NCBI GenBank assembly: GCA_964521575.1
Contig: CAZFSR010000001.1
Location: 372,001 to 436,000, forward strand
Direction of reading: 5' to 3'
Length of the DNA stretch: 64,000 nucleotides
Source of the DNA: 79-D21 sp964521575
GTDB lineage: Bacteria > Synergistota > Synergistia > Synergistales > 79-D21
Shown here: positions 24,452 to 31,951 of the stretch, piece by piece
Layout of the letters: the number at the start of each line of letters is the position of its first letter
Position numbering within the stretch: position 1 is the first letter of the stretch
Translations under genes and position numbers: made by a program
Notes under the pieces: generated by a model
The model's database searches: none
Seen by the model: only the letters and a program-made list of their open reading frames with translations
What the model was told of the DNA's origin: nothing

Positions 24452-25549
24452 TTGCTGAAGGATCACCTGCAAAACCTCACGGAGCGCCTCCGGAAGGGGA
24501 ATCTCGACGCGATTCTCCTGGGTCCGTCGCCTGACCTGGAATACCTCGCCGGGCTTAGCCTCTTTGCCGACGAGCGTTTCAAGGGGCTCGTCGTCCTGGC
24601 CGACGGTCGGATGTTCTCCATCGTGCCGAAGCTCTACCGGGAGCAGATGGAGTCCGTACTCGGACCGGAATGTCCCGCCTGCGTCTGGGACGACGCAGAG
24701 GGTTTCCTGGAGAAGGTGACGGCCGCATGGAAGGGTTTTGGCCTTGCCGGCAAAACCGTGGCCGTGAACGACGGAATTCGTGCCGTGGACTTGATCGACC
24801 TGGAGCGGGGCGTTCCCGGGACGAGTTTCGTCAACGGGCACCACGTGGTGGAAGCCATGCGGCTGATCAAGTCACCGGGGGAGATGGATATCTTGCGAAA
24901 GGCGGCCCGCATCGCCGACGAGGCTTTCGGGGAGCTGGTGGCGTTCATCCGCCCTGGGGTCCGCGAAGGCGAAGTGGCCAAGCGCCTCGAGGAGCTGCTT
25001 TTCGAGAAGGGGGCAGACGGCCTGTCCTTCCCCACGATCGTCGCTTCCGGCCCGAACGGCTCCAACCCCCACTACATGGGAACGAGCCGCGTGCTCTGCG
25101 AGGGCGACCCCGTGGTCATCGACTTCGGGTGCACTTACCGGGGCTATTGCTCCGACACGACCCGCACCGTTTTCGTCGGGAAGGCTTCCGAGGAGGACCG
25201 GGAGATCTACCGGATCGTCCTGGAGGCGAACCTTGCCGGGGAGGCGGCCGTGCGGGAAGGGGCGACCGCCCAGGACGTGGACAGGGCGGCGAGGGCGGTC
25301 ATCGAGAAAGCGGGGTACGGTGAGTATTTCATCAACCGGACCGGGCACGGGATCGGAGTGGCGGTTCACGAAGCCCCCTACATCATGGAGGGGAACCGGC
25401 AGGAACTGAAAGAAGGGATGGCCTTCAGCGTGGAGCCCGGCATCTACATCCCGGGGCGCCTGGGCATCCGGATCGAGGACATCGTCCTGGTGACGGACAA
25501 GGGAGGGGAACCCCTGAGCGCTTTTACCAAGGACCTCACGATCGTCTAA
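24452..25549 (+). CDS. M24 family Xaa-Pro peptidase
   Basis: About 365 residues from TTG 24452, eight bases after AAGGAGG. N-terminal creatinase/prolidase domain (1-130) and C-terminal pita-bread catalytic domain. The five metal ligands are visible: Asp in VVIDFGC, Asp in SDTTRT, His in GHGIG, Glu in SVEPGIY, Glu in RIEDIV. It would cleave X-Pro bonds in the cytoplasm during peptide use. It follows the DUF3798 gene after a terminator, so partial read-through or its own promoter is needed. Confidence 0.93.
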   Translation: MLKDHLQNLTERLRKGNLDAILLGPSPDLEYLAGLSLFADERFKGLVVLADGRMFSIVPKLYREQMESVLGPECPACVWDDAEGFLEKVTAAWKGFGLAGKTVAVNDGIRAVDLIDLERGVPGTSFVNGHHVVEAMRLIKSPGEMDILRKAARIADEAFGELVAFIRPGVREGEVAKRLEELLFEKGADGLSFPTIVASGPNGSNPHYMGTSRVLCEGDPVVIDFGCTYRGYCSDTTRTVFVGKASEEDREIYRIVLEANLAGEAAVREGATAQDVDRAARAVIEKAGYGEYFINRTGHGIGVAVHEAPYIMEGNRQELKEGMAFSVEPGIYIPGRLGIRIEDIVLVTDKGGEPLSAFTKDLTIV

Positions 25550-25573
25550 ACCCTTAGGGAACAGGAAAGATCA

Positions 25574-25607
25574 GCCGGGGGCGCGAGCAGCGCCCCCGGC
25601 TTTTTTT
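25574..25607 (+). terminator. Terminator after the M24 peptidase gene
   Basis: 10-bp stem (25574-25583 with 25591-25600), then seven T residues; it abuts the stop codon of the convergent gene. Confidence 0.88.
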
Positions 25608-26551
25608 CAGGCCTTCGGCACGAACAGGTCCGAAGCCCCGTGCGGGGAGAGGCGGACGTCCGGTTCGTTCGTCGCGACATGGTGAATGACCCATTCGGCC
25701 CACTTGACCTTCTTTTCCATCAGCCGGACGTGTTCCTCCTCCGAGTTGAAGGGGTTGTAGAACCCGGCGGCGGGGGCCGGCTCGAACTTGAAGTAGCAGG
25801 GGCCGTAGATCTTCGCCACCTCCGGAGCGTCGTAGAGGCGGTTGGCGCCGCCGTAGGAATCGAAGGTCCAGATGTAAAAGTCGATGGGGATGTCGACGAC
25901 CTTCCGGATTGCGGCCATCTGGGGCAGGGTCAGGTCCGAGACGGGGTTGAAGGAACTGGCCCCGAGGTCCTGGGCGAGCTTGGCCCCGGCTGCGGAGGAA
26001 ACGCCGGCCCAGACCGAGAGCTTGATGGCGATGTCCTTCGGGAAGTTTCCCTGCTCCTGCATGGTCTTCACGAGGGAAAGGACGCCCCGGTCCACGAGCA
26101 TGAAGCCCCGGAAACCGATCTCGTACATGCGGAACATGTCGGCGATCACCTTGCGGATTTCGTCGGATCCCCGGTGGTTCAAGCCGCCGCAGCGCTGTCC
26201 GTCCGCGGTCACGAACTGCCTCCCGATGTCCCAGGCATTCCGGGGCCCCGGGATGGCAATGACCTCCATCTTGTCCTCGGCGGCCATCTGGGCGAAGTCC
26301 TTCAGTTCCGCGTCATCGTAAAGGGTGCCGCCCTGGCAGAAGGACACGAGGCGATGGATGGGGATATTCCTCCTGCGGCGTTCGGCGATGAGGGCTTCAA
26401 GCACCTTAGGTCCTTCGACACCGGACATCTCGATGCGGTAGTGCCCTCCATCGGGGAAGCTTTTTCCGCTTGCGGGCCGATCATAGAGATCGCGACCGGG
26501 GATTCCCGCCTGTTCCATGAATTGGGAAACCTTCTCCAGGCTGACTGGCAT
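25607..26551 (-). CDS. U32-like TIM-barrel protein
   Basis: 314 residues, soluble, no signal peptide. The central part has the alternating pattern of U32/YhbU-type barrels: FRGFMLVDRGVLSLVKTM, then GAKLAQDLGASSFNPVSDLTLPQMAAIRKVVDIPIDFYI. No cysteine cluster is obvious. U32 relatives include collagenase-like peptidases and proteins that modify RNA or quinones, so the reaction cannot be assigned. It is transcribed alone, divergent from the trp leader. Confidence 0.6.
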   Translation of the reverse strand: MPVSLEKVSQFMEQAGIPGRDLYDRPASGKSFPDGGHYRIEMSGVEGPKVLEALIAERRRRNIPIHRLVSFCQGGTLYDDAELKDFAQMAAEDKMEVIAIPGPRNAWDIGRQFVTADGQRCGGLNHRGSDEIRKVIADMFRMYEIGFRGFMLVDRGVLSLVKTMQEQGNFPKDIAIKLSVWAGVSSAAGAKLAQDLGASSFNPVSDLTLPQMAAIRKVVDIPIDFYIWTFDSYGGANRLYDAPEVAKIYGPCYFKFEPAPAAGFYNPFNSEEEHVRLMEKKVKWAEWVIHHVATNEPDVRLSPHGASDLFVPKA

Positions 26552-26646
26552 GTCTTTCCCTCCTTGTCCCGGTAGCCAAAAGAGCGAGTTGAAAAGGCAT
26601 GAAAATTAGTAGCATGGGCTTCCCGGGGTGTCAATCGCGCGAAGGC

Positions 26647-26676
26647 TTGACAGGGCCGGAAGGTCCGTGGTAAATT
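26647..26676 (+). promoter_or_regulatory. Promoter of the trp leader / trpB
   Basis: TTGACA (26647-26652), 18-bp spacer, TAAATT (26671-26676). The expected start point (about 26683) lies at or one base before the leader ATG. Confidence 0.78.
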
Positions 26677-26683
26677 CCTCGCC

Positions 26684-26752
26684 ATGATGAATCGATATAG
26701 CGACAACATGACCGCAACGAACGTGAAGGCACTTTGGTGGTGGGGGTCCTAG
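26684..26752 (+). CDS. Tryptophan leader peptide (22 aa)
   Basis: ATG ATG at 26684 opens a 22-codon frame ending LWWWGS then TAG (26750). Three consecutive Trp codons occupy 26735-26743. The frame lies between a good promoter and an intrinsic terminator ahead of trpB, the textbook trp attenuator. The promoter predicts transcription starting at or next to the ATG, so the leader message may be leaderless; ATG 26708 is an alternative start. The GGTGG/GGGGG of the Trp codons can pair with CCCCC/CCACC at 26754-26764. Confidence 0.87.
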   Translation: MMNRYSDNMTATNVKALWWWGS

Positions 26753-26781
26753 GCCCCCGCCCACCTTGGCATGTGCTGAGA

Positions 26782-26818
26782 GGGCCGCGGGGAAATCAAT
26801 ACCCGCGGCCCCTTTTTT
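26782..26818 (+). terminator. Attenuator terminator ahead of trpB
   Basis: Perfect 10-bp stem (26782-26791 with 26802-26811, GGGCCGCGGG), 10-nt loop and six T residues (26813-26818). The C-rich segment 26753-26764 can pair either with the Trp-codon region or with the left arm of this stem, giving the alternative structures needed for attenuation. Confidence 0.88.
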
Positions 26819-26895
26819 ACCCGGAAACCGGCGGGGGCCCGAAGGGCCTCCCGCTATTTTTGTTCCCAAAACCCATTTTCGAGGAGGAAGATGAG

Positions 26896-28152
26896 ATGAG
26901 GCAGACGAGCGCAACACAGGCGAGCACGAGAGGGTTTTACGGCGAATACGGGGGAAGGTTCGTGCCGGAGGCGATCGGAACCCTGCTGGACGAACTCGAG
27001 GCGGCTTTTGACGCGGCCATGGCCGACGGGGCCTTTGTCGCGGAGATGGACCGCCTGCTGGGGGAATACGTGGGACGCCCCTCCCCCATCACGGAGTGCG
27101 CCAACCTGTCCAGGGAGCTGGGGGGAGGCCGTCTCTTCCTGAAGAGGGAAGACCTGAACCATACCGGGGCGCACAAGATCAACAACGCCCTGGGGCAGGC
27201 TCTCCTGGCGAAGCGCATGGGCAAGACCCGGCTGATCGCCGAAACGGGGGCGGGGATGCACGGAACCGCCAGTGCCACCGCGGCGGCCCTGATGGGGATG
27301 GAATGCACGGTCTACATGGGAGCCGTGGACGTGGCGAGACAGGCGCCGAACGTTTCCCGCATGAAGGCCCTGGGGGCCAGGGTCGTTGCGGTGCATGAAG
27401 GACAGGCGACCCTCAAGGAGGCCGTCGACGCGGCCCTGGCCGCCTGGATCGAGGATACCGGGGCCTTCTACCTTCTGGGTTCCGTCGTCGGGCCATCGCC
27501 CTACCCGGAGATCGTCAGGACTTTTCAGTCGGTCATCGGCCGGGAGGCCCGGCAGCAGTTCCTTGAAAGGGAAGGCCGCTTGCCCGAGGAAGTGGCGGCC
27601 TGCGTGGGAGGTGGTAGCAACGCCATGGGCCTCTTTTCGGGTTTCCTGGATGACCCGTCGGTTTTGATCACCGGCGTCGAACCCGGCGGGAAAGGGGTCG
27701 AGAAGGGACTGGGAGCCCATGCCGCCACGTTATGCGCGGGAACGAGGGGCATCGTTCACGGCTTCCGTACGGTGGTCCTCTCTGATGCTTCGGGGGACCC
27801 GGCGCCTGTCCACTCGGTCGCGGCCGGGCTGGATTATCCCGGAGTGGGCCCCGAACACGCCCACCTGAGGGACACGGGGCGCGCCCGTTACGTGGCGGTG
27901 ACCGATGACGAGGCCCTCGATGCCTTTGGAAGGATGTGCCGTCTTGAAGGGATTATCCCGGCCCTGGAGAGTTCCCATGCACTGGCCTACGCGATGAAGC
28001 GCCTTCCGGGGATGGCCCGTGACCAAGCTATCCTGGTCAACCTGTCCGGGCGCGGCGACAAGGACCTCGACACGGTGTTTTCCGAGAAGGAGAAAAAAGC
28101 CGCCGCCGGGAGCCTCAAGGGAATCCAGTCGAGGGGGTTGTTTTACGTCTAG
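26896..28152 (+). CDS. trpB: Tryptophan synthase beta chain (stand-alone)
   Basis: 418 residues from ATG 26896 behind GAGGAGGAAG. PLP-binding Lys in TGAHKINNALGQ, phosphate site GGGSNAMG; KREDLNHTGAHKINN marks the TrpB1 type. It condenses indole and serine to tryptophan. There is no trpA or other trp gene in the window, so indole may come from elsewhere (salvage). The substrate-carboxylate loop usually reads AETGAGQHG; here it is AETGAGMHG (Gln to Met). Expression is governed by the Trp leader. Its TAG shares the palindrome CTAG with the stop of the convergent activase gene. Confidence 0.95.
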   Translation: MRQTSATQASTRGFYGEYGGRFVPEAIGTLLDELEAAFDAAMADGAFVAEMDRLLGEYVGRPSPITECANLSRELGGGRLFLKREDLNHTGAHKINNALGQALLAKRMGKTRLIAETGAGMHGTASATAAALMGMECTVYMGAVDVARQAPNVSRMKALGARVVAVHEGQATLKEAVDAALAAWIEDTGAFYLLGSVVGPSPYPEIVRTFQSVIGREARQQFLEREGRLPEEVAACVGGGSNAMGLFSGFLDDPSVLITGVEPGGKGVEKGLGAHAATLCAGTRGIVHGFRTVVLSDASGDPAPVHSVAAGLDYPGVGPEHAHLRDTGRARYVAVTDDEALDAFGRMCRLEGIIPALESSHALAYAMKRLPGMARDQAILVNLSGRGDKDLDTVFSEKEKKAAAGSLKGIQSRGLFYV

Positions 28153-28928
28153 GAGCGGATTTCCCTGGATTTCCGGGCGATAAGGGCCGCCCCGACGGCT
28201 CCGGCATACGGGGCATCCGGGGAGGTGACCACGGGGCGTCCAAGGCGCTTCTCCAGGAGCCGGACTAGGTTGCGGCTCCTGGAGACCCCTCCCGTGAAGG
28301 CGACGGGCCCGGATCCTCCCAGCTTTTGAAGCATCGCGCAGGCACGGCCCGCGATGGAATCGAGAAGTCCCAGTGCCAGCGAGTGCTTGTCTACCCCTCG
28401 GGCCAGGAGACTGACCACCTCGGATTCTGCGAAGACCGTGCACATGCTGGAAATGGGCTGAGGGGGCAAATCTTCCGGCAGCCGGCTGAAATCGTCCAGT
28501 TCCATTTCCAGCAAGGCAGCCATGACCTGGAGGAACCGTCCCGTTCCTGCGGCGCATTTGTCGTTCATCAAAAAATCGTTGACGGTCCCTCCCCTACCGA
28601 GGGAGATGGCCTTGCTGTCCTGCCCTCCGATGTCCAGGACGGTTTCCGACCCGGGGTACAGGAAAGCGGAACCGGCTGCATGACAGGTGATTTCGGTCAC
28701 CGGCGTGCCGATCCCCTTGAGGCTTTTCCGCCCGTATCCCGTGAGCACGATCCCGGCTGCTTCCGATGGGTCTATCCTGTTACGGGCCAGTATTTCCCTG
28801 AGGGCTTGTTCGCCCGTTTCCCGAGGGTTCCAGCCCGAGGGCACCATGAGCCGGTCCACGACGGATTCGTCGAAGAGGACGATCTTGATGCCCATGGAGC
28901 CCAGGTCGACGCCGACGCTCAGGCTCAC
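28149..28928 (-). CDS. 2-Hydroxyacyl-CoA dehydratase activase (BadF/HgdC-type ATPase)
   Basis: 259 residues from GTG 28928, which overlaps the DUF3343 stop (GTGA). ASKHA ATPase fold: SVGVDLGSMGIKIVLFDE, DIGGQDSKAISL, and both cysteines that hold the inter-subunit [4Fe-4S] cluster (KCAAGTGRF and SMCTVFAESEV). Known role: ATP-driven low-potential electron transfer to a partner Fe-S enzyme (archerase). The partner is likely the dehydratase homologue at 30314-31594, first gene of the same operon. A longer upstream frame exists but reads through two other genes. Confidence 0.9.
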   Translation of the reverse strand: MSLSVGVDLGSMGIKIVLFDESVVDRLMVPSGWNPRETGEQALREILARNRIDPSEAAGIVLTGYGRKSLKGIGTPVTEITCHAAGSAFLYPGSETVLDIGGQDSKAISLGRGGTVNDFLMNDKCAAGTGRFLQVMAALLEMELDDFSRLPEDLPPQPISSMCTVFAESEVVSLLARGVDKHSLALGLLDSIAGRACAMLQKLGGSGPVAFTGGVSRSRNLVRLLEKRLGRPVVTSPDAPYAGAVGAALIARKSREIRS

Positions 28929-29146
28929 GGCTGCTGCACCACCAGTTCGACGGGGATGGCAAGACTTGCTGCAGCCTCCCTGACGACTTCGGACTGTACG
29001 GCGTCGAAGCGCAGGGCGATTCCGCAACTGTCCGCCAGGTGGCGAGGGGTGGGGCAGATTTCGTCCCGCAGCCCCAGGACTCTCAGGTGCCGGTGAAGGA
29101 TCATCCCGTCGGTCGCAGTCTTGAAGAGAGCGTACGCAAAGGTCAA
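28925..29146 (-). CDS. DUF3343 domain protein
   Basis: 73 residues, ATG 29146 overlapping the TudS-like gene stop by four bases. Signature of DUF3343: FKTATDGMILHRHLRVLGL, then PTPRHLADSCGIALRF, with the conserved Cys in SSCG-like DSCGIALRF. This family is suspected to carry sulfur or selenium on that cysteine (not proven). Its place between a desulfidase-like gene and an activase fits sulfur handling. Very short but clearly real by coupling and family motif. Confidence 0.85.
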   Translation of the reverse strand: MTFAYALFKTATDGMILHRHLRVLGLRDEICPTPRHLADSCGIALRFDAVQSEVVREAAASLAIPVELVVQQP

Positions 29147-29691
29147 GTCCGTTTTCCTTTCGCAAGCCTTTCCCGGGTTTCTTCCCAGCAGGCGGTTTCG
29201 GGGTCCCCATTGTCCGCGTCGGTCATGGCGAGGTCAAGGCCCCGGGCGGAAAGTCCCTGGCGAAGGACCTCGATGAAAACGCCAGGTCCCTCCCCTCGCC
29301 GGGCCTCCTGGCTGCCGCGGGCGGTTCCGCCGCGACAGCCGAGGCAGGTCTCGCGGACACCGCAACTGGGACTTCCCTTGACGCCGACGATTCCCAGGAT
29401 CTCGACGCCGTTTTCAAGCGCATCCTCGACCTGGTCGATAAACGGTTCGAGGATGGAGGCACAGTGCCGCCGGAAAGCCGGTGTGTCGTACTGCTCTGAA
29501 GTCATGCCCCACCGTTTCAGGCCCAGGAACGTACTTTCCGGGCATGGAAGCTGAATGATCCCGAGTCCGTCCCGGGCTATGGGAAGGAGCAGGTTTTCCA
29601 GGGCTCCCGTATAGGCGGCTTCGCCTTCCACGATCGCGCTGGCGTTCAGGATGCAGTGACAGAGAACGACTATCCGGCGGCTGCGCTTCAT
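29143..29691 (-). CDS. TudS-related (DUF523-like) putative desulfidase
   Basis: 182 residues. Early CHCILNASA, LPCPESTFLGLKRWG and VKGSPSCGVRETCLGC supply conserved cysteines typical of TudS/DUF523 proteins, which hold a [4Fe-4S] cluster able to take sulfur from thiolated substrates such as thiouracil (known for TudS). It lies 10 bases after the ECF S component and overlaps the DUF3343 gene. Substrate unknown; desulfuration of an imported compound is inference from the operon. Confidence 0.8.
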   Translation of the reverse strand: MKRSRRIVVLCHCILNASAIVEGEAAYTGALENLLLPIARDGLGIIQLPCPESTFLGLKRWGMTSEQYDTPAFRRHCASILEPFIDQVEDALENGVEILGIVGVKGSPSCGVRETCLGCRGGTARGSQEARRGEGPGVFIEVLRQGLSARGLDLAMTDADNGDPETACWEETRERLAKGKRT

Positions 29692-29701
29692 GGATGTCCT
29701 C

Positions 29702-30280
29702 CTATTGACCGGTTGTTCCCTTTAGAAACGGGTTGCCGCCCTTCGCCAGTGTCTGCGGAGGGAGCTTGGGCAGGATCAGCGCCACGAGGACCGAACAGGC
29801 GACCTTGTCCACCAGGTTCCCGGTGATGCGGGGGATGAAAGCGGAGGTGAAGATCGAGTTGCCGCTCTTCAAGAGCCAGAGGAAAAGCAGGTCCGTGCCG
29901 CCCCCCGTGAGGCCGCCGTAAATCCAGACGGCGATGGGCGTGCCGATCAAAGGGGCGATGACGGCCAGGGCCAGGCCCGTGGCAATGGCGACCGGGAGGG
30001 TAAAGCGGAACTTTCGGGCGACAAGGCCGGCAACCAGCCCGATCGCCATGTTGACCAGGGCGAAGGGGATGTCCCGCGGGTTGGTCAGGATTCCCTGGAC
30101 GACGTTCGTGACGAGGCCGATGAGGACGCCGTGGAAAGGCCCGAGCAGGACCGCGCCGAAAATCGTCCCGAGGGTGTCCAGGAAGATAAGGGGGATGTGA
30201 AGCATCTGGACGAATGTCCCGAGGGCCAGGTTGACAACCACGCAGATGGCGCTGAAGGTCAGCGCAAAGTTCTTGTTCAT
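29702..30280 (-). CDS. ECF transporter S component
   Basis: 192 residues, about six membrane helices. The N-terminal pattern (LTFSAICVVVNLALGTFVQML, LDTLGTIFGAVLLGPFHGVLIGLVTNVVQG) matches group II substrate-binding S components of energy-coupling-factor transporters, which use a shared EcfAAT module encoded elsewhere. No EcfA or EcfT is in the window. Placed second in the operon, it probably imports the substrate for the downstream enzymes. These S components usually bind vitamins or small heterocycles. Confidence 0.85.
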   Translation of the reverse strand: MNKNFALTFSAICVVVNLALGTFVQMLHIPLIFLDTLGTIFGAVLLGPFHGVLIGLVTNVVQGILTNPRDIPFALVNMAIGLVAGLVARKFRFTLPVAIATGLALAVIAPLIGTPIAVWIYGGLTGGGTDLLFLWLLKSGNSIFTSAFIPRITGNLVDKVACSVLVALILPKLPPQTLAKGGNPFLKGTTGQ

Positions 30281-30313
30281 CTGTTTTCTCCTTTTTCTTC
30301 TCTCCGGCCTGCT

Positions 30314-31594
30314 CTAGCGTCCCAGGCTTTCGACGAAAGCTTCGATCCGGGTGCGAAGCTGTCCCTCGTCGCCGGAAGCATAGTCGGTCTCGAGAGGCAG
30401 GAAGGGAATGCCCTCGTCCTGGAGGCGCTTTCTCAATTTTTCGTTTTCCACCTGGTACGTGGTGCAGAAGCTCAGGTTCAGGCCCACGACCCCGTCCACG
30501 CCATATTCCCGGACCAGCCTGGCCACGTCGTCTGCGCGTCCCTCGTTCGGGGAGAAGCAGGCGCAGTGGATCCGGTCGAAATAGCGGTGCGCGATCGCGT
30601 CGACCAGATCTTCGACCGTGGAGGCACCTGACGTGTCCACTCGGCTTTCGAAGTACCGTGTGCCGGTGCAGTTTTCCTCGACGACCACGGCGGCGCCGCT
30701 GGTTTCGATGATTTTGTGGACCTTCCAGTTGGGGACAACGATGGGGGTTCCGGTAACCAGAAGACGCTTCGTTCCCTCCGGGAAGATGGCCTTTCCGGTT
30801 TTGATTCTTTCTTCGCATTCCTCCGCCAGGGCGGTCGCCTGTGAAATGAAGCGATCGGCGTCGTCGTAAAACGCGACCTGGCTGGCCAGGAGCATGTCCA
30901 GCCCGCTGATGGGGACTTTCGGGGCCTTTCGGGTTTCATACAATCGCTGAAGGATGGCACGCTTCCGATCCACCGTCTCGATGGCGGAAAGCAGCCGGTC
31001 GAAAGTGAGGCGATTGCCGGTGACTTCTTCCAGTTTTGTCACGAGATCGGTCATGGATTTCCTGAAAAGGGCAAAGCCGGCTTCACTCTTGGTGTTGGGC
31101 AGGTCCATCACGTAGGTGGGAGCCATGTCACCCAGGACTTCCCAGGCCTTCTTCTTGCCGTCGCAGGTGTTTTCCCCGACGACCAGGTCGACGGACTGGA
31201 AATAGGGGCAGGTTCTCGAGACCTTTGCCCCGATACCCGCCTTGATCAGGGGGCAGAGGTTCCGGGGAAGGACCTGTTCCCCCGCGGGCACCCAGAACTC
31301 GGAGCCGGCACACAGGCCGACCATGATCCCGTCCAGGGCCATGACGATCTCCTCGGGAACGTAGATGCAGAAACTCCCGACGATTTTTCCGCCGCGGGCC
31401 TTGTGGTCCAGCAGTTCCTGGATCCGGAGGCCGTGGACCTCGGCGATCACCATGTTGAAGTAATCCATTCCCAGGGGACGGTCCGGCTGGGTCAGGAAGA
31501 CCTGTTCAAACGCGGGGGGCAGAGCGGCGCAAAGCTGGTCGTGGGTGGCCAGGTCCATGCCCAGTCCTTCCCACATCTTGTGATAATCGGCCAT
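30314..31594 (-). CDS. 2-Hydroxyacyl-CoA dehydratase family protein (double-cubane type)
   Basis: 426 residues from ATG 31594 behind GAGGAGGATT. Conserved features of the HgdB/YjiM group: SFCIYVPEEI, LPRNLCPLIKAG, SRTCPYF, and GENTCDGKKKAWE, then LNLSFCTTYQVE and LETDYASGDEGQLRTRIEAF at the C terminus. A single such subunit plus activase is typical of double-cubane [8Fe-9S] reductases, rather than the two-subunit dehydratases. It would perform a low-potential reduction after activation by the ATPase at 28149. First gene of a five-gene operon. Confidence 0.87.
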   Translation of the reverse strand: MADYHKMWEGLGMDLATHDQLCAALPPAFEQVFLTQPDRPLGMDYFNMVIAEVHGLRIQELLDHKARGGKIVGSFCIYVPEEIVMALDGIMVGLCAGSEFWVPAGEQVLPRNLCPLIKAGIGAKVSRTCPYFQSVDLVVGENTCDGKKKAWEVLGDMAPTYVMDLPNTKSEAGFALFRKSMTDLVTKLEEVTGNRLTFDRLLSAIETVDRKRAILQRLYETRKAPKVPISGLDMLLASQVAFYDDADRFISQATALAEECEERIKTGKAIFPEGTKRLLVTGTPIVVPNWKVHKIIETSGAAVVVEENCTGTRYFESRVDTSGASTVEDLVDAIAHRYFDRIHCACFSPNEGRADDVARLVREYGVDGVVGLNLSFCTTYQVENEKLRKRLQDEGIPFLPLETDYASGDEGQLRTRIEAFVESLGR

Positions 31595-31611
31595 AAGGCA
31601 ATCCTCCTCTG

Positions 31612-31660
31612 AAAAATCGGCAACAGGCAAGAGTTCCCGGCGGGAGTGCCGGAACGCCTG
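31612..31660 (-). promoter_or_regulatory. Terminator-like hairpin ahead of the dehydratase operon
   Basis: Minus strand CAGGCGTTCCGGC (31660-31648) pairs with GCCGGGAAC...GCCTG (31641-31624), with one bulge and a small internal loop. TTTTT follows seven bases later, then the ribosome site of the first gene. It could act as the expression platform of the leader. Confidence 0.45.
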
Positions 31661-31757
31661 CCGTCATGTCTGAAAGCCGTTTTGCCGTAGGAGTGCCCTG
31701 GGGGGAGGGGTTGTGTCAGAAGGTACCGGAAAAGCAGGCTGGTCGATCCGGTCCTTT

Positions 31758-31836
31758 GGCGCCGTCCTCGCTGCCCTGGGCGATCCCCGACTGCGGTGCA
31801 GACCCTGCACCGCCCGTTCTGCAGTCTCAGTGGCGC
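31758..31836 (-). ncRNA. Structured leader RNA of the dehydratase/ECF/TudS operon
   Basis: Minus-strand folding by eye: closing stem GCGCC (31836-31832) with GGCGC (31762-31758). Inside it is a hairpin GACTGC (31826-31821) / GCAGTC (31794-31789) with a 9-nt bulge and inner stem GGTGCAG/CTGCACC (31811-31805 with 31801-31795), plus a small GCCC/GGGC hairpin. A three-way junction in a roughly 300-nt 5' UTR suggests a riboswitch-like element; I cannot match it to a known class. Confidence 0.4.
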
Positions 31837-31850
31837 TCCTTCCGGATCAT
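31827..31850 (-). CDS. Seven-codon upstream ORF in the leader
   Basis: ATG 31850 follows the excellent site GAAAGGAGGGTTGGAG; the frame encodes MIRKERH and stops at 31827, overlapping the closing stem of the structured element. Translation here could alter folding of the leader. Short, so possibly fortuitous apart from the strong ribosome site. Confidence 0.4.
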   Translation of the reverse strand: MIRKERH

Positions 31851-31898
31851 CTCCAACCCTCCTTTCGCGGAAAAGGCTTTACTGACAAGGATGATAAG

Positions 31899-31927
31899 GT
31901 ATTAACCGAAAACGGGCAACGGAACAA
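31899..31927 (-). promoter_or_regulatory. Promoter of the dehydratase/ECF/TudS operon
   Basis: Minus strand TTGTTC (31927-31922), 17-bp spacer, TAATAC (31904-31899), giving a leader of about 300 nt to the first start codon. Confidence 0.6.
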
Positions 31928-31951
31928 GGCTTTAGGGAGCCGTTTCCCCCT

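Noticed and set aside
28929..29210. Long N-terminal extension of the activase
   Set aside because: The frame lies over DUF3343 and TudS genes; GTG 28928 begins the conserved SVGVDLGS strand and overlaps the preceding stop.
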